Source: an uncultured Bacteroides sp. (GTDB taxonomy: Bacteria; Bacteroidota; Bacteroidia; Bacteroidales; Bacteroidaceae). Taken from it: a stretch of DNA of 64,000 bases. Location of the stretch: the NCBI GenBank assembly GCA_949296575.1, contig CASFPE010000007.1:1-64000 (forward strand), written 5' to 3'. Shown in pieces: positions 26,291 to 36,137 of the stretch (positions are counted from its first letter, which is position 1; every line of letters starts with the position of its first letter). The position numbers were made by a program, and so were the translations under genes. The notes under the pieces are model-generated. The model was not told the origin of the DNA and searched no databases. It was given only the letters and a program-made list of their open reading frames with translations.

Positions 26291-27370
26291 ATGGATTGGA
26301 AACAGATATTATGTGCAACGGGCTTGTGGCTTCTCCTGCACGGAGGCGCAGAGGCCCAGCCCCAGATTGCTTTCGACAAGACAATGCACGACTTCGGGAG
26401 CATCCGTTGGAAAGTGCCTGTCACGGCAGAGTTCGAGGTGCGCAATGAAGGCGATGCGCCGTTGGTCATCAACAAGGTAAGCGCCTCGTGCGGATGCATC
26501 GTGGCGGGATGGACAAAGCAACCCATCCCGCCCGGCGGCACGGGCTATGTGCGTTCCACTTTCGATGCGAAGGCAGTGGGGCGCTTTCATAAGACGGTGG
26601 GCATCTACTGCAATGCCTCTCCCCGCCCGGTCTATCTGGCTTTCAAAGGCACCGTGGAGTATCAGCCAAAGGATTACAGCGCATATCCTTACGCGATAGG
26701 GAGCCTCCGCTTGGACACGCTGCGGGTGGACTTCCCGGATGCTTGCAAAGGCGACCGCCCCGTGGCGGAAATCCGCATCGCCAACACCTCCGGCACGCCA
26801 TACGAACCAGTGTTGATGCATCTTCCGCCCTATCTTTCTGCCGAAGCCGTCCCGGCGCGGCTGGAGGAGGGAGAGGCAGGCGTGGTCCGCCTCACCCTGA
26901 ACCCGGACCAATTGGCGGGCTTGGGCTTGCACGAGACATCCGTGTATTTGTCCCGTTTCCCGGGCGACAAAGTGGGAACGGACAATGAACTGTGGGTGTC
27001 TTCCGTATTGCTGCCGGATTTCTCCTCCCTGTCGGAGGCGGAACGGCAAAACGCGCCAAAGGCTCGGCTGTCCGCAGATGAGGACATCGAGATGCGGTTG
27101 GAGGCGGGAAAGCACCGTGTCTCCCGCAAGATTGCCTTGGCCAACGACGGGAACTCGGCATTGGAGGTGCTGGCACTGCAAGTGTCTGACCCGGCCATCG
27201 GCATCAGCGTGAAGAAACGCTTCGTGCAGCCCGGGTCGTCTGCCACCTTGCGTGTCACCTTGAACACAAAGGAACTGGGGCGGCGACGGCAACCGCTCCG
27301 TGTGCTGATGATAACGAACGATCCTGAACGCCCGAAAGTTGTTTTTCGCATAAACGTCATAAAAGAATAG
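26291..27370 (+). CDS. DUF1573 domain protein, exported
   Basis: The 359-aa protein has a signal peptide (about 1-22, ending GGAEAQ) and at least one N-terminal DUF1573 domain with the family hallmark of a Cys pair in SASCGCIVAGW and a KTMHDFGSI start. A second immunoglobulin-like half (about 130-355) ends in a similar NDPERPKVVFRINV strand. DUF1573 proteins are common in the Bacteroidota envelope and have no established function. It lies 5 bp upstream of meaB, although the two products have no obvious functional link. Confidence 0.82.
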   Translation: MDWKQILCATGLWLLLHGGAEAQPQIAFDKTMHDFGSIRWKVPVTAEFEVRNEGDAPLVINKVSASCGCIVAGWTKQPIPPGGTGYVRSTFDAKAVGRFHKTVGIYCNASPRPVYLAFKGTVEYQPKDYSAYPYAIGSLRLDTLRVDFPDACKGDRPVAEIRIANTSGTPYEPVLMHLPPYLSAEAVPARLEEGEAGVVRLTLNPDQLAGLGLHETSVYLSRFPGDKVGTDNELWVSSVLLPDFSSLSEAERQNAPKARLSADEDIEMRLEAGKHRVSRKIALANDGNSALEVLALQVSDPAIGISVKKRFVQPGSSATLRVTLNTKELGRRRQPLRVLMITNDPERPKVVFRINVIKE

Positions 27371-27375
27371 GCATC

Positions 27376-28488
27376 ATGATAGAACATCCTGAAAACCGAG
27401 AAGAATACAAAGGCTTAACCGTCAATAGCGGTGTGGAGCAGCCTTTGTCCGTGAATCCGTACCTCAAGTCCCGGCGTTTGCCAAGGAAACGCAACCTTTC
27501 GGTCTCCGAATACGTGGAGGGCATCTTGAAGGGCGATGTGACGGTATTGAGCCGTGCCGTGACCTTGGTGGAAAGCTTGCTGCCCGAACATCAGGCCGTT
27601 GCACAGGAGGTGATTGAGAAATGCCTTCCGCATTCGGGGCACTCCATACGGGTGGGCATCAGCGGCGTGCCGGGAGCCGGGAAGAGTACCTCTATCGATG
27701 CTTTCGGCCTCCATGTCCTGGAAGAAAAGGGAGGCAAGTTGGCCGTGTTGGCCATCGACCCCAGCAGCGAACGCTCTAAGGGGAGCATCTTGGGCGACAA
27801 GACCCGGATGGAGAAACTGTCTGTGCATCCGGACTCTTTCATCCGCCCCAGCCCTTCAGCCGGTTCGTTGGGCGGTGTGGCGCGGAAGACGCGCGAGACC
27901 ATCGTGCTATGCGAGGCCGCCGGGTTCGACAAGATATTCGTGGAGACTGTCGGCGTAGGGCAAAGCGAAACGGCTGTGCATTCCATGGTCGATTTCTTCC
28001 TGCTCATACAGCTGGCTGGCACGGGCGATGAACTGCAAGGCATTAAGCGCGGCATTATGGAGATGGCGGACGGCATTGTCATCAACAAGGCTGATGGCAA
28101 CAATATCGAGAAGGCAAAGCTGGCCGCTACGCAGTTCCGCAATGCTTTGCACCTTTTCCCTGCTCCCGCCTCAGGATGGGTGCCACAGGTACTGACTTAT
28201 TCCGGTTTTTACAACATCGGCGTGAAGGAGATATGGGATATGGTTTACGATTACATTGCTTTCGTGAAAGAGAATGGTTACTTCGAGTTCCGAAGGAACG
28301 AGCAATCCAAGTACTGGATGTATGAGACCATTGACGAGCATCTTCGCGACAGTTTCTACAATAATCCGCTTATCAGAGAGATGCTTTCTTGTTGGGAACG
28401 GCATGTGCTGGATGGGCAGGTGACATCTTTCATTGCAGCGAGGAAGTTGCTTGACACCTACTTTTCGGAGATGCGGCGGAAGGAATGA
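27376..28488 (+). CDS. meaB: Methylmalonyl-CoA mutase-associated GTPase MeaB
   Basis: MeaB is a G3E-family GTPase chaperone that gates adenosylcobalamin loading of methylmalonyl-CoA mutase and protects the enzyme. The 370-aa product shows Walker A GVPGAGKST, the switch-region DKTRMEKLSVH, Walker B-like ETVGVGQSE and the guanine-specificity motif NKAD. The mutase genes are not in the window, but a cobalamin adenosyltransferase lies at 55.4 kb, consistent with a B12-dependent succinate-propionate pathway. Confidence 0.93.
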   Translation: MIEHPENREEYKGLTVNSGVEQPLSVNPYLKSRRLPRKRNLSVSEYVEGILKGDVTVLSRAVTLVESLLPEHQAVAQEVIEKCLPHSGHSIRVGISGVPGAGKSTSIDAFGLHVLEEKGGKLAVLAIDPSSERSKGSILGDKTRMEKLSVHPDSFIRPSPSAGSLGGVARKTRETIVLCEAAGFDKIFVETVGVGQSETAVHSMVDFFLLIQLAGTGDELQGIKRGIMEMADGIVINKADGNNIEKAKLAATQFRNALHLFPAPASGWVPQVLTYSGFYNIGVKEIWDMVYDYIAFVKENGYFEFRRNEQSKYWMYETIDEHLRDSFYNNPLIREMLSCWERHVLDGQVTSFIAARKLLDTYFSEMRRKE

Positions 28489-28551
28489 TTCTGCTGTTTC
28501 GGTTATTGCGCAGTAGTTTTGTGTTATGTGTGAGCTTTTGGAATTGAATTT

Positions 28552-28594
28552 ATACATAAAGCGGCAGGAAATCTTTTCCTGCCGCTTTATGTAT
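28552..28594. terminator. Bidirectional terminator between meaB and pfkA
   Basis: A perfect 20-bp inverted repeat with a 3-nt loop. The left arm ends GCGGCAGGAAA and the right arm begins TTTCCTGCCGC. It lies between the convergent meaB and pfkA genes and has A/T-rich outer flanks on both sides, so it can serve both. Confidence 0.85.
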
Positions 28595-28613
28595 GTGGAT
28601 GTTATCTTTGGGC

Positions 28614-29594
28614 TTAGATAGACAGTTCGTCAAGAACCCGGATGAGGCTTCTGTCGATGGGCTTGTCATTTTTGACGGCTTTGGTGAACGGCACGTACAC
28701 AATTTTGTCGTTTTGGATGCCGATCATCACATTGCGCTGTCCCTCCATGAGTGCTTCAATGGCAGCGCACCCTAACCGGCTCGCCAAGATACGATCGTGC
28801 GCACTGGGGCGTCCTCCTCGTTGGATATGCCCAAGGATAGTGACGCGTACATCGTATTGCGGGTATTCATTCTTGACGCGTTCAGCATAATGCATGGCAC
28901 CTCCGTCTTTCGGGCTTTCGGCAACAATTACGATGCTGCTTTTCTTGGTTTTCCTGAATCCCCGGTTGATGAATTCCTCTAATTGGTCGGCGTCCGTGCG
29001 GTCTTCCGGGATAATGGCTGCTTCTGCCCCAGAGGCGATGGCGCTATTCAGTGCCAAGAAGCCGGCATCACGTCCCATGACTTCCACAAAGAACAGTCGG
29101 TCATGCGAAGTGGCAGTGTCGCGTATCTTGTCGACACATTCAATGATGGTGTTCATGGCTGTATCGTAACCGATGGTGGTATCTGTGCCGAACAAGTCGT
29201 TGTCAATTGTGCCAGGCAGTCCGACGCATGGAATATTGAATTCTTCGCCGAAGATACGGGCGCCGGTCAAGGAACCGTCTCCTCCGATGACGACTAAAGC
29301 ATCAATGCCTTCTTTTTGCATGTTGTCGAATGCTTTCTTCCGTCCTTCGGGTGTTTCAAAATCCTTGGACCGTGCAGTTTTCAAGATAGTCCCGCCTTGC
29401 TGTATGATATTGCTGACGTTTTGCGTTTTGAATTCCTCTATTTCTCCGGTTATCAAGCCTTCGTAGCCACGGTAGATGCCTTTCACACGGAATCCGTTGT
29501 AGATGGCCGACCTTGTTACGGCGCGTATCGCTGCATTCATGCCCGGTGCGTCGCCGCCGGAAGTCAATATGCCGACGCATTTTATCATTCCCAT
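28614..29594 (-). CDS. pfkA: ATP-dependent 6-phosphofructokinase
   Basis: PfkA phosphorylates fructose 6-phosphate, the committed step of glycolysis. The 326-aa length matches the bacterial ATP-dependent type. Motifs are [12 protein letters not shown] at the N-terminus, [11 protein letters not shown] (its Gly at the position that favours ATP over pyrophosphate), the catalytic PGTIDNDL loop and [10 protein letters not shown]. It stands alone on the minus strand with its own promoter-like box. Confidence 0.95.
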   Translation of the reverse strand: MGMIKCVGILTSGGDAPGMNAAIRAVTRSAIYNGFRVKGIYRGYEGLITGEIEEFKTQNVSNIIQQGGTILKTARSKDFETPEGRKKAFDNMQKEGIDALVVIGGDGSLTGARIFGEEFNIPCVGLPGTIDNDLFGTDTTIGYDTAMNTIIECVDKIRDTATSHDRLFFVEVMGRDAGFLALNSAIASGAEAAIIPEDRTDADQLEEFINRGFRKTKKSSIVIVAESPKDGGAMHYAERVKNEYPQYDVRVTILGHIQRGGRPSAHDRILASRLGCAAIEALMEGQRNVMIGIQNDKIVYVPFTKAVKNDKPIDRSLIRVLDELSI

Positions 29595-29622
29595 ATTAGC
29601 TGTTGTTTTTGAATTTCACGGG

Positions 29623-29630
29623 CAAAGGTA
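29623..29630 (-). promoter_or_regulatory. Candidate -7 box for pfkA
   Basis: The minus strand reads TACCTTTG, a full TAnnTTTG match about 29 bp upstream of the start codon. No clear -33 TTTG was found at the usual distance. Confidence 0.5.
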
Positions 29631-29755
29631 TAAAAAAACAGGCAAATCCGTGGGGCTTGCTTTAAATATACCTTATTGCCGTAATAAAGAAAGTTAAGAT
29701 TCTGTTTGGGAATTGTTTGGCGGAATAGAAGCGAAGCTTTGAAGTGAAAATTCTG

Positions 29756-30625
29756 TTACGATGCCGTGACATGCCCTTTTATGTAGGCGGATACTTCTTC
29801 CATCAGCCATTTGGGCGTGGAAGTGGCTCCGCATATCCCTACTGAACCGGCTCCTTTCAAAATGGAAAGGTCGATTTCTTCGGGGGTGTCGATAAGGTAT
29901 GAATTCGGGTTTATTTTCTTGCATTCGTCAAAAAGCATTTTCCCGTTGGAACTTTTCTTCCCGCTAACGAAGAATACCAAATCATGGGTTGCAGCGAATG
30001 CCCTGATGTTGGGCATGCGGTTGGCCACTTGGCGGCAGATGGTATCGTAATATTTGAATGTGGCTTTTTGGGAGATGTGTTCTTGTATGTAAGCCACGAT
30101 TTCCCGGAATTCACTGAGTGATTTCGTTGTTTGCGAGTAGAGCCGGATGTCGCTGGTGAAATCCAAACGTTTCACTTCTTCCAAATTTTCCACCACGATG
30201 GCTTTCCCTTCCGTTTGTCCCACTAAGCCGAGAACTTCGGCATGGCCGTTTTTCCCGTAGATGACGATTTGCTTTTTGGGGTTGTCTTTCAGGTTATATT
30301 CTTGTTTGATTCTTTTTTGGAGTTGAAGTACGACCGGGCAGGTGGCATCAATGATTTCAATCTGGTTCTGTTGGGCGATAGCATAGGTTTTCGGTGGTTC
30401 TCCGTGCGCGCGAAGCAACACTTTGGCATTATGCAAGTGCCGGAATTCTTCGTGTCCGATGGTTTGCAGCCCCATTTCTTTCAGGCGTTCCACTTCCTTG
30501 CTGTTGTGGACGATGTCGCCCAAGCAATAGAGTGGTTTCCCGTGCGCCAGTTCTTCTTCTGCTTTCCGGATGGCTGTCACCACTCCAAAGCAGAAGCCCG
30601 ATTCCTTGTCGATTTCGATTCTCAT
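29756..30625 (-). CDS. ispH: 4-hydroxy-3-methylbut-2-enyl diphosphate reductase IspH
   Basis: IspH is the [4Fe-4S] enzyme that finishes the MEP pathway, producing IPP and DMAPP. The 289-aa protein has the three cluster cysteines in [15 protein letters not shown] and GICGATSTP, and the substrate-binding HGEPP and TTKS motifs. ATG 30625 overlaps the cmk stop by four bases, so I prefer it to a longer start inside cmk. Polyprenyl synthase and UppS, which use its products, are also in the window. Confidence 0.95.
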   Translation of the reverse strand: MRIEIDKESGFCFGVVTAIRKAEEELAHGKPLYCLGDIVHNSKEVERLKEMGLQTIGHEEFRHLHNAKVLLRAHGEPPKTYAIAQQNQIEIIDATCPVVLQLQKRIKQEYNLKDNPKKQIVIYGKNGHAEVLGLVGQTEGKAIVVENLEEVKRLDFTSDIRLYSQTTKSLSEFREIVAYIQEHISQKATFKYYDTICRQVANRMPNIRAFAATHDLVFFVSGKKSSNGKMLFDECKKINPNSYLIDTPEEIDLSILKGAGSVGICGATSTPKWLMEEVSAYIKGHVTAS

Positions 30626-31317
30626 TGTTCTTGTGTGGTGTGATGATACTGTTGCAGGAGCCATTCTTTTTGTTCCTTTATGCTCATGTGGCTGTTGTCC
30701 AGCATAATGGCATCATCAGCCTTTCTTAACGGGCTGGTTTCCCGGTGCTGGTCGATGTAGTCACGTTGTTTCACGTTTTCCAAGATGTCATTGTAATTCA
30801 CGTTCTGCCCTTTGGCTTTCAGTTCTTCATAGCGGCGTTGCGCCCGTATCTCGGGGGATGCCGTTACAAATATTTTCAGTTCAGCATGGGGAAACACGGT
30901 AGTGCCGATGTCTCTTCCGTCCATGACGATGCCTTTTTCCTTTCCCATTTCCTGTTGTGCTGCAACGAGGGCGGCCCGTACAAAAGGAATGGCACTGACG
31001 GGGCTTACTTTGTTTGACACTTCCATGGTGCGGATGGCTTGTTCCACATTTTCGCCATTCAGGAATGTTTCTGGGCAGTGTGTTTCCGGATTCAGTTGGA
31101 ATGAGATGCGGATGCGGTTCATTTCCTTTTCCAAGCTTGATGTGTCCACTCCTCCGTCAGGTAAAAAGAGCCTGTGCCGGAGGCAATAGAGCGTGACGGC
31201 GCGATACATGGCCCCGCTGTCTATGTAGATGTATTGGATTTCGCGGGCGAGGTCTTTGGCCATTGTGCTTTTCCCGCAGGAGGAGAAACCGTCTATGGCG
31301 ATGATAATTTTTTTCAT
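30622..31317 (-). CDS. cmk: Cytidylate kinase Cmk
   Basis: Cmk phosphorylates CMP and dCMP. The 231-aa product has the P-loop [15 protein letters not shown], the CMP-binding SGAMYRAVT motif and the [13 protein letters not shown] segment. It is the first gene of a cmk-ispH pair, joined by an ATGA overlap. This pairing is frequent in Bacteroidales. Confidence 0.95.
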   Translation of the reverse strand: MKKIIIAIDGFSSCGKSTMAKDLAREIQYIYIDSGAMYRAVTLYCLRHRLFLPDGGVDTSSLEKEMNRIRISFQLNPETHCPETFLNGENVEQAIRTMEVSNKVSPVSAIPFVRAALVAAQQEMGKEKGIVMDGRDIGTTVFPHAELKIFVTASPEIRAQRRYEELKAKGQNVNYNDILENVKQRDYIDQHRETSPLRKADDAIMLDNSHMSIKEQKEWLLQQYHHTTQEQ

Positions 31318-31371
31318 GTCGGGTTGCTGCTTTTTATTTCACAATTATAGTTAGGTGCGTTTCCTGTCTGG

Positions 31372-32343
31372 TCAGAGTGGGATGGCCAAGTTGAAAACTA
31401 ATGATGAACCAACAGAATGGTATTTGGCGAATGAGGCTCCTATTTTGAATTTCTTGATTTGCACGCCGGCTCCGGCGCTTAACCCGGCCCAATGCGACGA
31501 GCCTTCAATTTTCATTTCATTGGCGCGGCGGCAATTATAGCCGAGCGAAATGTAGAATACGTCAGATGGTGTAAAATCCAAACCGAATACGAAATGGTTT
31601 ATCAGCGTGGTGAAGAATTTCTGCTTGCTCCCGTCTTCTGTGTAAAAAGATTGCCAGTTGTTCAACATGGGCATGGTAATGGAGATGCGGAAAGGTGCAT
31701 GTGCCAATCGTTTGGTAATGCCCAATTGGATGTCGATGGGCAACCGTTCGCGCTTCTCGTCGTAGGCAACGATTTGTCCTCCTAAATTTTTGAATACCAA
31801 CGACAGCGAGAAGTCGGAACTTTGGTCGTAATAGTTGAGTCCCAAGTCCACGCCGATGCCGAATGCCGTATAGTCGTAGTAGTGCGAATAAACCATTTTC
31901 CCGGTAACGCCTCCGCTCCAATAGTCATTGAAATCAAAGTTGTACACGCCCATCAGGGCAATGTCTTTGGCCGAGAATGTGCCGTAAGAGTTGTTCTCTG
32001 CGTCCGTCAGTTGCATTTTCCCGTATCCTAAGAATTGTGCGCCGACGGCCCAGGCCGAGCGGTCGTTGATGACTTTGGAGAAAGCGGCGCTTCCCATTCC
32101 CACTCCATCCATATAGAACATGTAGTTGAGGTTGATGGTTTTGTCGGCCACGCACGACAGCAATGCCGGGTTTTGCAATGCCATGGCAAGGTCGTCTTCA
32201 ATGATGGATATGTTTTCTCCCCCCAAAGCCGCCGCATGCGAGGAGACAGGCAATTTCAAGAAGTTGAAAGTGCTGTTCACTTGCGCGTTTGCTCCTATTA
32301 TATATATAAAGGCCCAAAGGACGGTAGTGAATGTTCTTTTCAT
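31372..32343 (-). CDS. porQ: T9SS protein PorQ
   Basis: PorQ is an outer-membrane beta-barrel of the T9SS attachment complex, with PorU, PorV and PorZ. The 323-aa product has a signal peptide (about 1-20, ending ANAQ) and the conserved N-terminal block FNFLKLPVSSHAAALGG, shared by the PorV/PorQ-like family. Alternating aromatic strands follow. A -7 box just upstream (32365-32372) places transcription start between two possible start codons and supports ATG 32343. Confidence 0.88.
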   Translation of the reverse strand: MKRTFTTVLWAFIYIIGANAQVNSTFNFLKLPVSSHAAALGGENISIIEDDLAMALQNPALLSCVADKTINLNYMFYMDGVGMGSAAFSKVINDRSAWAVGAQFLGYGKMQLTDAENNSYGTFSAKDIALMGVYNFDFNDYWSGGVTGKMVYSHYYDYTAFGIGVDLGLNYYDQSSDFSLSLVFKNLGGQIVAYDEKRERLPIDIQLGITKRLAHAPFRISITMPMLNNWQSFYTEDGSKQKFFTTLINHFVFGLDFTPSDVFYISLGYNCRRANEMKIEGSSHWAGLSAGAGVQIKKFKIGASFAKYHSVGSSLVFNLAIPL

Positions 32344-32364
32344 TAATTCAGATAAAATTGTCGC

Positions 32365-32372
32365 CAAATATA
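32365..32372 (-). promoter_or_regulatory. Candidate -7 box for porQ
   Basis: The minus strand reads TATATTTG. The implied transcription start near 32357 rules out the in-frame start at 32367 and supports ATG 32343. Confidence 0.5.
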
Positions 32373-32551
32373 CAGCTATTTCAGATAAGCTTATTGAAAT
32401 GGCAGGTATAAAATCGGGCTGTTGGGTTGTTTACTGCAATTAAAAACGTAGGAAAGCTGGTTTTAGGGTGCAGCAAGATTTAAAAAAATAAAAATAGCAG
32501 ATTCCAATGAAAAAAACTGGATAAAAGGAATCTGTTCTCGAAAAATAGTAT

Positions 32552-32559
32552 TACATTTG
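32552..32559 (+). promoter_or_regulatory. Candidate -7 box for tonB
   Basis: TACATTTG matches TAnnTTTG, 37 bp upstream of the tonB ATG. The -33 region is not clear. Confidence 0.5.
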
Positions 32560-32596
32560 CCCGAAATGAGCTAACATAACTTGTTATATAATTATT

Positions 32597-33286
32597 ATGG
32601 AAATTAAAAAATCGCCCAAAGCCGATTTGGAAGGCAAAAGAAGTACTTGGCTGTTGGTGGGTTACGTTGTAGTCCTTGCGGTTCTGTTCGTGTCATTCGA
32701 ATGGTCGCAGCGTGATGTAGAGGTAGCTACCGATACCGGTATTGTGGAGCAAGCATTTGAGGAGGAAATCATCCCTATCACGCAACAGATAGAGGAAGTC
32801 AAGGCTCCACCTCCACCAGAAGCACCGTCAGTAGCTGAAATCCTGACTATCGTAGACGATGATGCTAATATTGAAGAAACCGCCATCGCCTCTACGGAGT
32901 TCAGCGAGTCTGAAGCAATTGAAGTAAAGCATGTGGAAGTGGATTTGGAAGAAGAAGAACCCGAAGAGGAGACCATCTTCCAAGTTGTAGAAGTGATGCC
33001 GGAATTCCCCGGCGGCATGGCTGCATGTTTGAAATATTTGAGCCAGAACATCAAGTATCCGGTAATGGCTCAAGAGAACGGAATCCAAGGACGCGTCATT
33101 GTGCAGTTCGTGGTGAATTCGGATGGTTCTATTGTTGACCCGGTGGTTGTCCGCAGCGTCGACCCGTCATTGGACAGGGAAGCCTTGCGTGTGATACAAA
33201 GCATGCCGAAGTGGAAACCCGGCCAACAGCGAGGAAAGGCAGTGCGTGTAAGATATACCGTGCCTGTGACATTTAAATTGCAATAA
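32597..33286 (+). CDS. tonB: Energy transducer TonB
   Basis: TonB couples the inner-membrane proton gradient to outer-membrane TonB-dependent transporters. The 229-aa protein has one N-terminal membrane helix (about 19-36), a periplasmic linker rich in Glu and Val with the proline run APPPPEAPS (about 72-80), and a C-terminal TonB domain. The domain shows EFPGGMAACLKYLSQNIKYP and GRVIVQFVVNSDGS. A terminator follows. Its ExbB/ExbD partners lie 3 kb downstream in a separate operon. Confidence 0.93.
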   Translation: MEIKKSPKADLEGKRSTWLLVGYVVVLAVLFVSFEWSQRDVEVATDTGIVEQAFEEEIIPITQQIEEVKAPPPPEAPSVAEILTIVDDDANIEETAIASTEFSESEAIEVKHVEVDLEEEEPEEETIFQVVEVMPEFPGGMAACLKYLSQNIKYPVMAQENGIQGRVIVQFVVNSDGSIVDPVVVRSVDPSLDREALRVIQSMPKWKPGQQRGKAVRVRYTVPVTFKLQ

Positions 33287-33305
33287 TTACTGTTTGCGAT
33301 AAGAT

Positions 33306-33333
33306 AAGAGGCTGCTTTTGGCAGCCTCTTTTT
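33306..33333 (+). terminator. Rho-independent terminator of tonB
   Basis: AAGAGGCTGC pairs with GCAGCCTCTT around TTTTG, followed by a short T-run. Confidence 0.85.
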
Positions 33334-33359
33334 ATGGATAAACCTCATTTGTTTTCATC

Positions 33360-34334
33360 ATGTATTCTGCTCTCCAATTGCTTGATCGTGTGAATGCCTG
33401 TATTTCCGGTTTGGACATCGTGCATTCCCCGGAAAATCTGTATGCTCCTGTGGAGTACGTCCTCTCTTTAGGCGGCAAACGCATCCGGCCGGTGTTGATG
33501 CTTTTAGGATATAATCTGTACAAGGATGATGTGCAGCCGGTCATGCCTCAGGCTGTTGCATTGGAAGTGTACCACAATTACACATTATTGCACGATGATG
33601 TGATGGACCATTCTGACATGCGCCGTGGAAAGCCCACCGTGCATAAAGTGTGGAATGAGAATACGGCTATCCTGTCGGGCGATGCGATGCTGGTGCTTGC
33701 TTACCGGCTTCTTTCCCGCAACAATCCGCCTCATTTCAGGGAAGTGCTGGAGCTGTTCAGCCAAACAGCCTTGGAGATTTGCGAGGGCCAGCAATATGAC
33801 ATGGACTTTGAAACCCGCAATGATGTCGCTGCCGCTGAATATATCCACATGATTCGCTTGAAGACGGCGGTGTTGTTGGCTGCCAGTCTGAAAATGGGGG
33901 CTATATTGGCGGATGCGCCTTCAGAAGATGCGCGTGTCTTATATGATTTCGGCATCAACATGGGCATTGCTTTTCAGTTGAAAGATGATTATCTGGATGT
34001 TTATGGCGACCCGGCTGTTTTTGGGAAGAAGATAGGAGGTGATATCCTTTGCAACAAGAAGACATACATGTTGATAGAAGCATTGGAACGGGCGGATGCC
34101 AACCAACGCAAGCAACTGGAGGATTGGTTGGGCAAGACTGATTATGTGCCAAGTGAAAAGATTGCAGCCGTCACCCGTTTGTATGATGAAGTAGGAATCA
34201 AAGGCATTTGCGAGAACAAGATGCGTGAATACTATGCATCGGCCATCGAAACCTTGTCGGGGTTGTCCGTGGCCGACGAGAAAGTGCAGGCGTTGAGGAA
34301 GTTTGCCGAGCATTTGATGTATCGTGAGATGTAG
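33360..34334 (+). CDS. Polyprenyl diphosphate synthase
   Basis: A trans-prenyltransferase that adds IPP units to an allylic diphosphate, probably for the menaquinone side chain. The 324-aa protein has the first Asp-rich motif DDVMD (within LLHDDVMDHSDMRRGKPTVH) and the second, DDYLD (QLKDDYLDVYGD). GGKRIRPVL near residue 38 binds IPP. Chain length cannot be read from sequence alone; bulky or small residues just before the first motif would need structural comparison. It is followed by a hypothetical gene after 2 bp. Confidence 0.9.
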   Translation: MYSALQLLDRVNACISGLDIVHSPENLYAPVEYVLSLGGKRIRPVLMLLGYNLYKDDVQPVMPQAVALEVYHNYTLLHDDVMDHSDMRRGKPTVHKVWNENTAILSGDAMLVLAYRLLSRNNPPHFREVLELFSQTALEICEGQQYDMDFETRNDVAAAEYIHMIRLKTAVLLAASLKMGAILADAPSEDARVLYDFGINMGIAFQLKDDYLDVYGDPAVFGKKIGGDILCNKKTYMLIEALERADANQRKQLEDWLGKTDYVPSEKIAAVTRLYDEVGIKGICENKMREYYASAIETLSGLSVADEKVQALRKFAEHLMYREM

Positions 34335-34336
34335 CC

Positions 34337-35035
34337 ATGCCTTATAGAAGATTGCCCAATACGGATCAAGCCAGAATAAAGTCTTTGAGGATGGTTTTGG
34401 AAAAAGAGGGCGATTACCCCTCTGTCGTTTCTTTTTCTGCCTTGTCCAAGGCGCAGAAGTTTCTCCCGCGTTTTGAAATGGCGCATGCCTATTACCGGCA
34501 GTGTTTTGAAAACCAGTCCAAGTCGGGTAAGAAATTCCAGTTGTTGGCGAAGAATGCCCGGATGTATGTTTCCCATTTCATCCAAGTATTGCAATTGGCC
34601 ATTATCCGTTCGGAAATCAAAGAAGAGTGCAAGGCTGTTTACAAGTTGCCGATGGAGGGAAGCGGTGTTCCCGATTTGTCGTCCGACACCGCCGTGCTGG
34701 AGTGGGGAAAGAACATCATCGCCGGCGAAAACGAACGTTTGCGCCATGGCGGCATACCTATTTATAATCCAACGATTGCCAAAGTGGCTGTCCATTACGA
34801 CCTGTTCAAGGATGCTTATGAGACGCAGAAGAATTTGCAGCTCATCACTTCGCGCAGCTTGGAGAAACTGGCTTCCATGCGCGGCCAGGCGGATGAAATC
34901 ATCTTGGACATATGGAACCAGGTAGAAGCACGTTTCGGGGATTTGCCCGCAGGGCCGCGTTTGGACAAATGCCGTGAATACGGCCTTATCTATTATTATC
35001 GGACAGGCGAGAAGAAGCCTTCCCAAGAAAGTTGA
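34337..35035 (+). CDS. Conserved Bacteroidales hypothetical protein
   Basis: The 232-aa protein has no signal peptide or membrane helix. It appears mostly alpha-helical, with two halves: about 1-105 (helices with FSALSKAQKFLPRFE) and 110-220 (VLEWGKNIIAGENER, then DEIILDIWNQVEARFG). I recall similar proteins next to prenyl synthase and tatD in Bacteroidales but no assigned function. It sits 2 bp after the prenyl synthase gene and is followed closely by tatD, so it is probably in their operon. Confidence 0.65.
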   Translation: MPYRRLPNTDQARIKSLRMVLEKEGDYPSVVSFSALSKAQKFLPRFEMAHAYYRQCFENQSKSGKKFQLLAKNARMYVSHFIQVLQLAIIRSEIKEECKAVYKLPMEGSGVPDLSSDTAVLEWGKNIIAGENERLRHGGIPIYNPTIAKVAVHYDLFKDAYETQKNLQLITSRSLEKLASMRGQADEIILDIWNQVEARFGDLPAGPRLDKCREYGLIYYYRTGEKKPSQES

Positions 35036-35043
35036 CCGGGGGT

Positions 35044-35820
35044 ATGCGCATTGTGGACACACATTCCCACTTGTTTGTGGATGAATTCAAGGGCGATTTG
35101 CCGGAAGTGATAGCCCGTTCGAAGGAGAGCGGGGTGTCGCAAGTTGTCATGCCCAACATTGATGACACCACGGTGGAGCAACTGCTGCGGGTGTCTTCCG
35201 CGCATGCCGGTTATTGCTTCCCTTTGATTGGCCTGCACCCCACGTCGGTCGACAGGGATTATGCGCAACGTTTGTCCCGGGTGCGGCATTGGTTGGAGGT
35301 TTCAGACACTTTTATCGGCATTGGCGAAATCGGTTTGGATTATTATTGGGATGCCACTTTCCGCAACGAACAACTGCTCGTTTTCAAAGAGCAGTTGCAT
35401 TGGGCGGCCGAACGCAATTGGCCGGTTGCCATCCATTGCCGCAATGCTTTCGATGATTTGTGCGAGGTGATGTCCGAATGCTGCGGGCGCATGCCGTTGC
35501 GCGGCATTTTCCATAGTTTCTCAGGCACGGCGGAAGAAGCGCGGCGTTTGTTGTCTTTCGATGGCTTTTTTTTGGGGATAAACGGGATTGCCACATTCAA
35601 GAAATCCACTTTGCCGGAAGCATTGAAGGAAGTGCCGTTGGAGCGCATCGTGTTGGAGACGGATTCCCCTTACTTGGCTCCGGTTCCTTTTCGCGGAAAG
35701 CGCAATGAAAGCGCTTATTTGCCTTATATATTAATAAAGGTGTCCGAGGCCTGCGGCTTGCCGCCAGAGGAGGTGGCGGCGCAGTCCACGGCGAATGCTG
35801 AAGCTGTTTTCAGCCTGTAA
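35044..35820 (+). CDS. TatD family deoxyribonuclease
   Basis: TatD-family proteins are metal-dependent 3'-5' DNA exonucleases; the name is historical and they are not part of the Tat translocase. The 258-aa TIM-barrel protein has VDTHSHLF, GEIGLDYYWD, HCRNAFDD, HSFSGT and LETDSPYLAP, covering the metal-binding His, Glu and Asp residues. I prefer ATG 35044 over a TTG at 35032 that overlaps the upstream stop. Confidence 0.9.
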   Translation: MRIVDTHSHLFVDEFKGDLPEVIARSKESGVSQVVMPNIDDTTVEQLLRVSSAHAGYCFPLIGLHPTSVDRDYAQRLSRVRHWLEVSDTFIGIGEIGLDYYWDATFRNEQLLVFKEQLHWAAERNWPVAIHCRNAFDDLCEVMSECCGRMPLRGIFHSFSGTAEEARRLLSFDGFFLGINGIATFKKSTLPEALKEVPLERIVLETDSPYLAPVPFRGKRNESAYLPYILIKVSEACGLPPEEVAAQSTANAEAVFSL

Positions 35821-35907
35821 TCAGGCATTGGGGATTTAAAGTTTATTAATTTTGGGGTTTTATTAAAGATTAAGGCGGAATAATGGTGTTGGATACAAAA
35901 AAAAGAA

Positions 35908-35915
35908 TACATTTG
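35908..35915 (+). promoter_or_regulatory. Candidate -7 box for tRNA-Ser
   Basis: TACATTTG matches TAnnTTTG, about 60 bp upstream of the tRNA. Confidence 0.5.
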
Positions 35916-35974
35916 TAGCTGAAAAAGAAAAAGGGGATATTTTGTGTCCTTCTTTCTTGCAGGAAAGGCCATAA

Positions 35975-36062
35975 GGAGAGATGCTCGAGTGGTTGAAGAG
36001 GCACGCCTGGAAAGCGTGTATACGCCAAAAGCGTATCGCGGGTTCGAATCCCGCTCTCTCCG
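35975..36062 (+). tRNA. tRNA-Ser (GGA)
   Basis: The 88-nt gene has acceptor GGAGAGA/TCTCTCC with discriminator G at 36062, a long variable arm and the anticodon loop CTGGAAA. Anticodon GGA is at 36009-36011 and reads UCC/UCU. CCA is not encoded. It lies 75 bp upstream of exbB. Confidence 0.95.
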
Positions 36063-36137
36063 CAGCGGAAAATTGGAAAAGCAAATGAGATAGATAAACA
36101 AATAGTTAATTAATTAATCTTAAAAATTAGACACACA

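Noticed and set aside
35044..35820. TatD as part of the Tat translocase with the genes at 62 kb
   Set aside because: TatD-family proteins are soluble DNases not needed for Tat export; the gene is 27 kb away.
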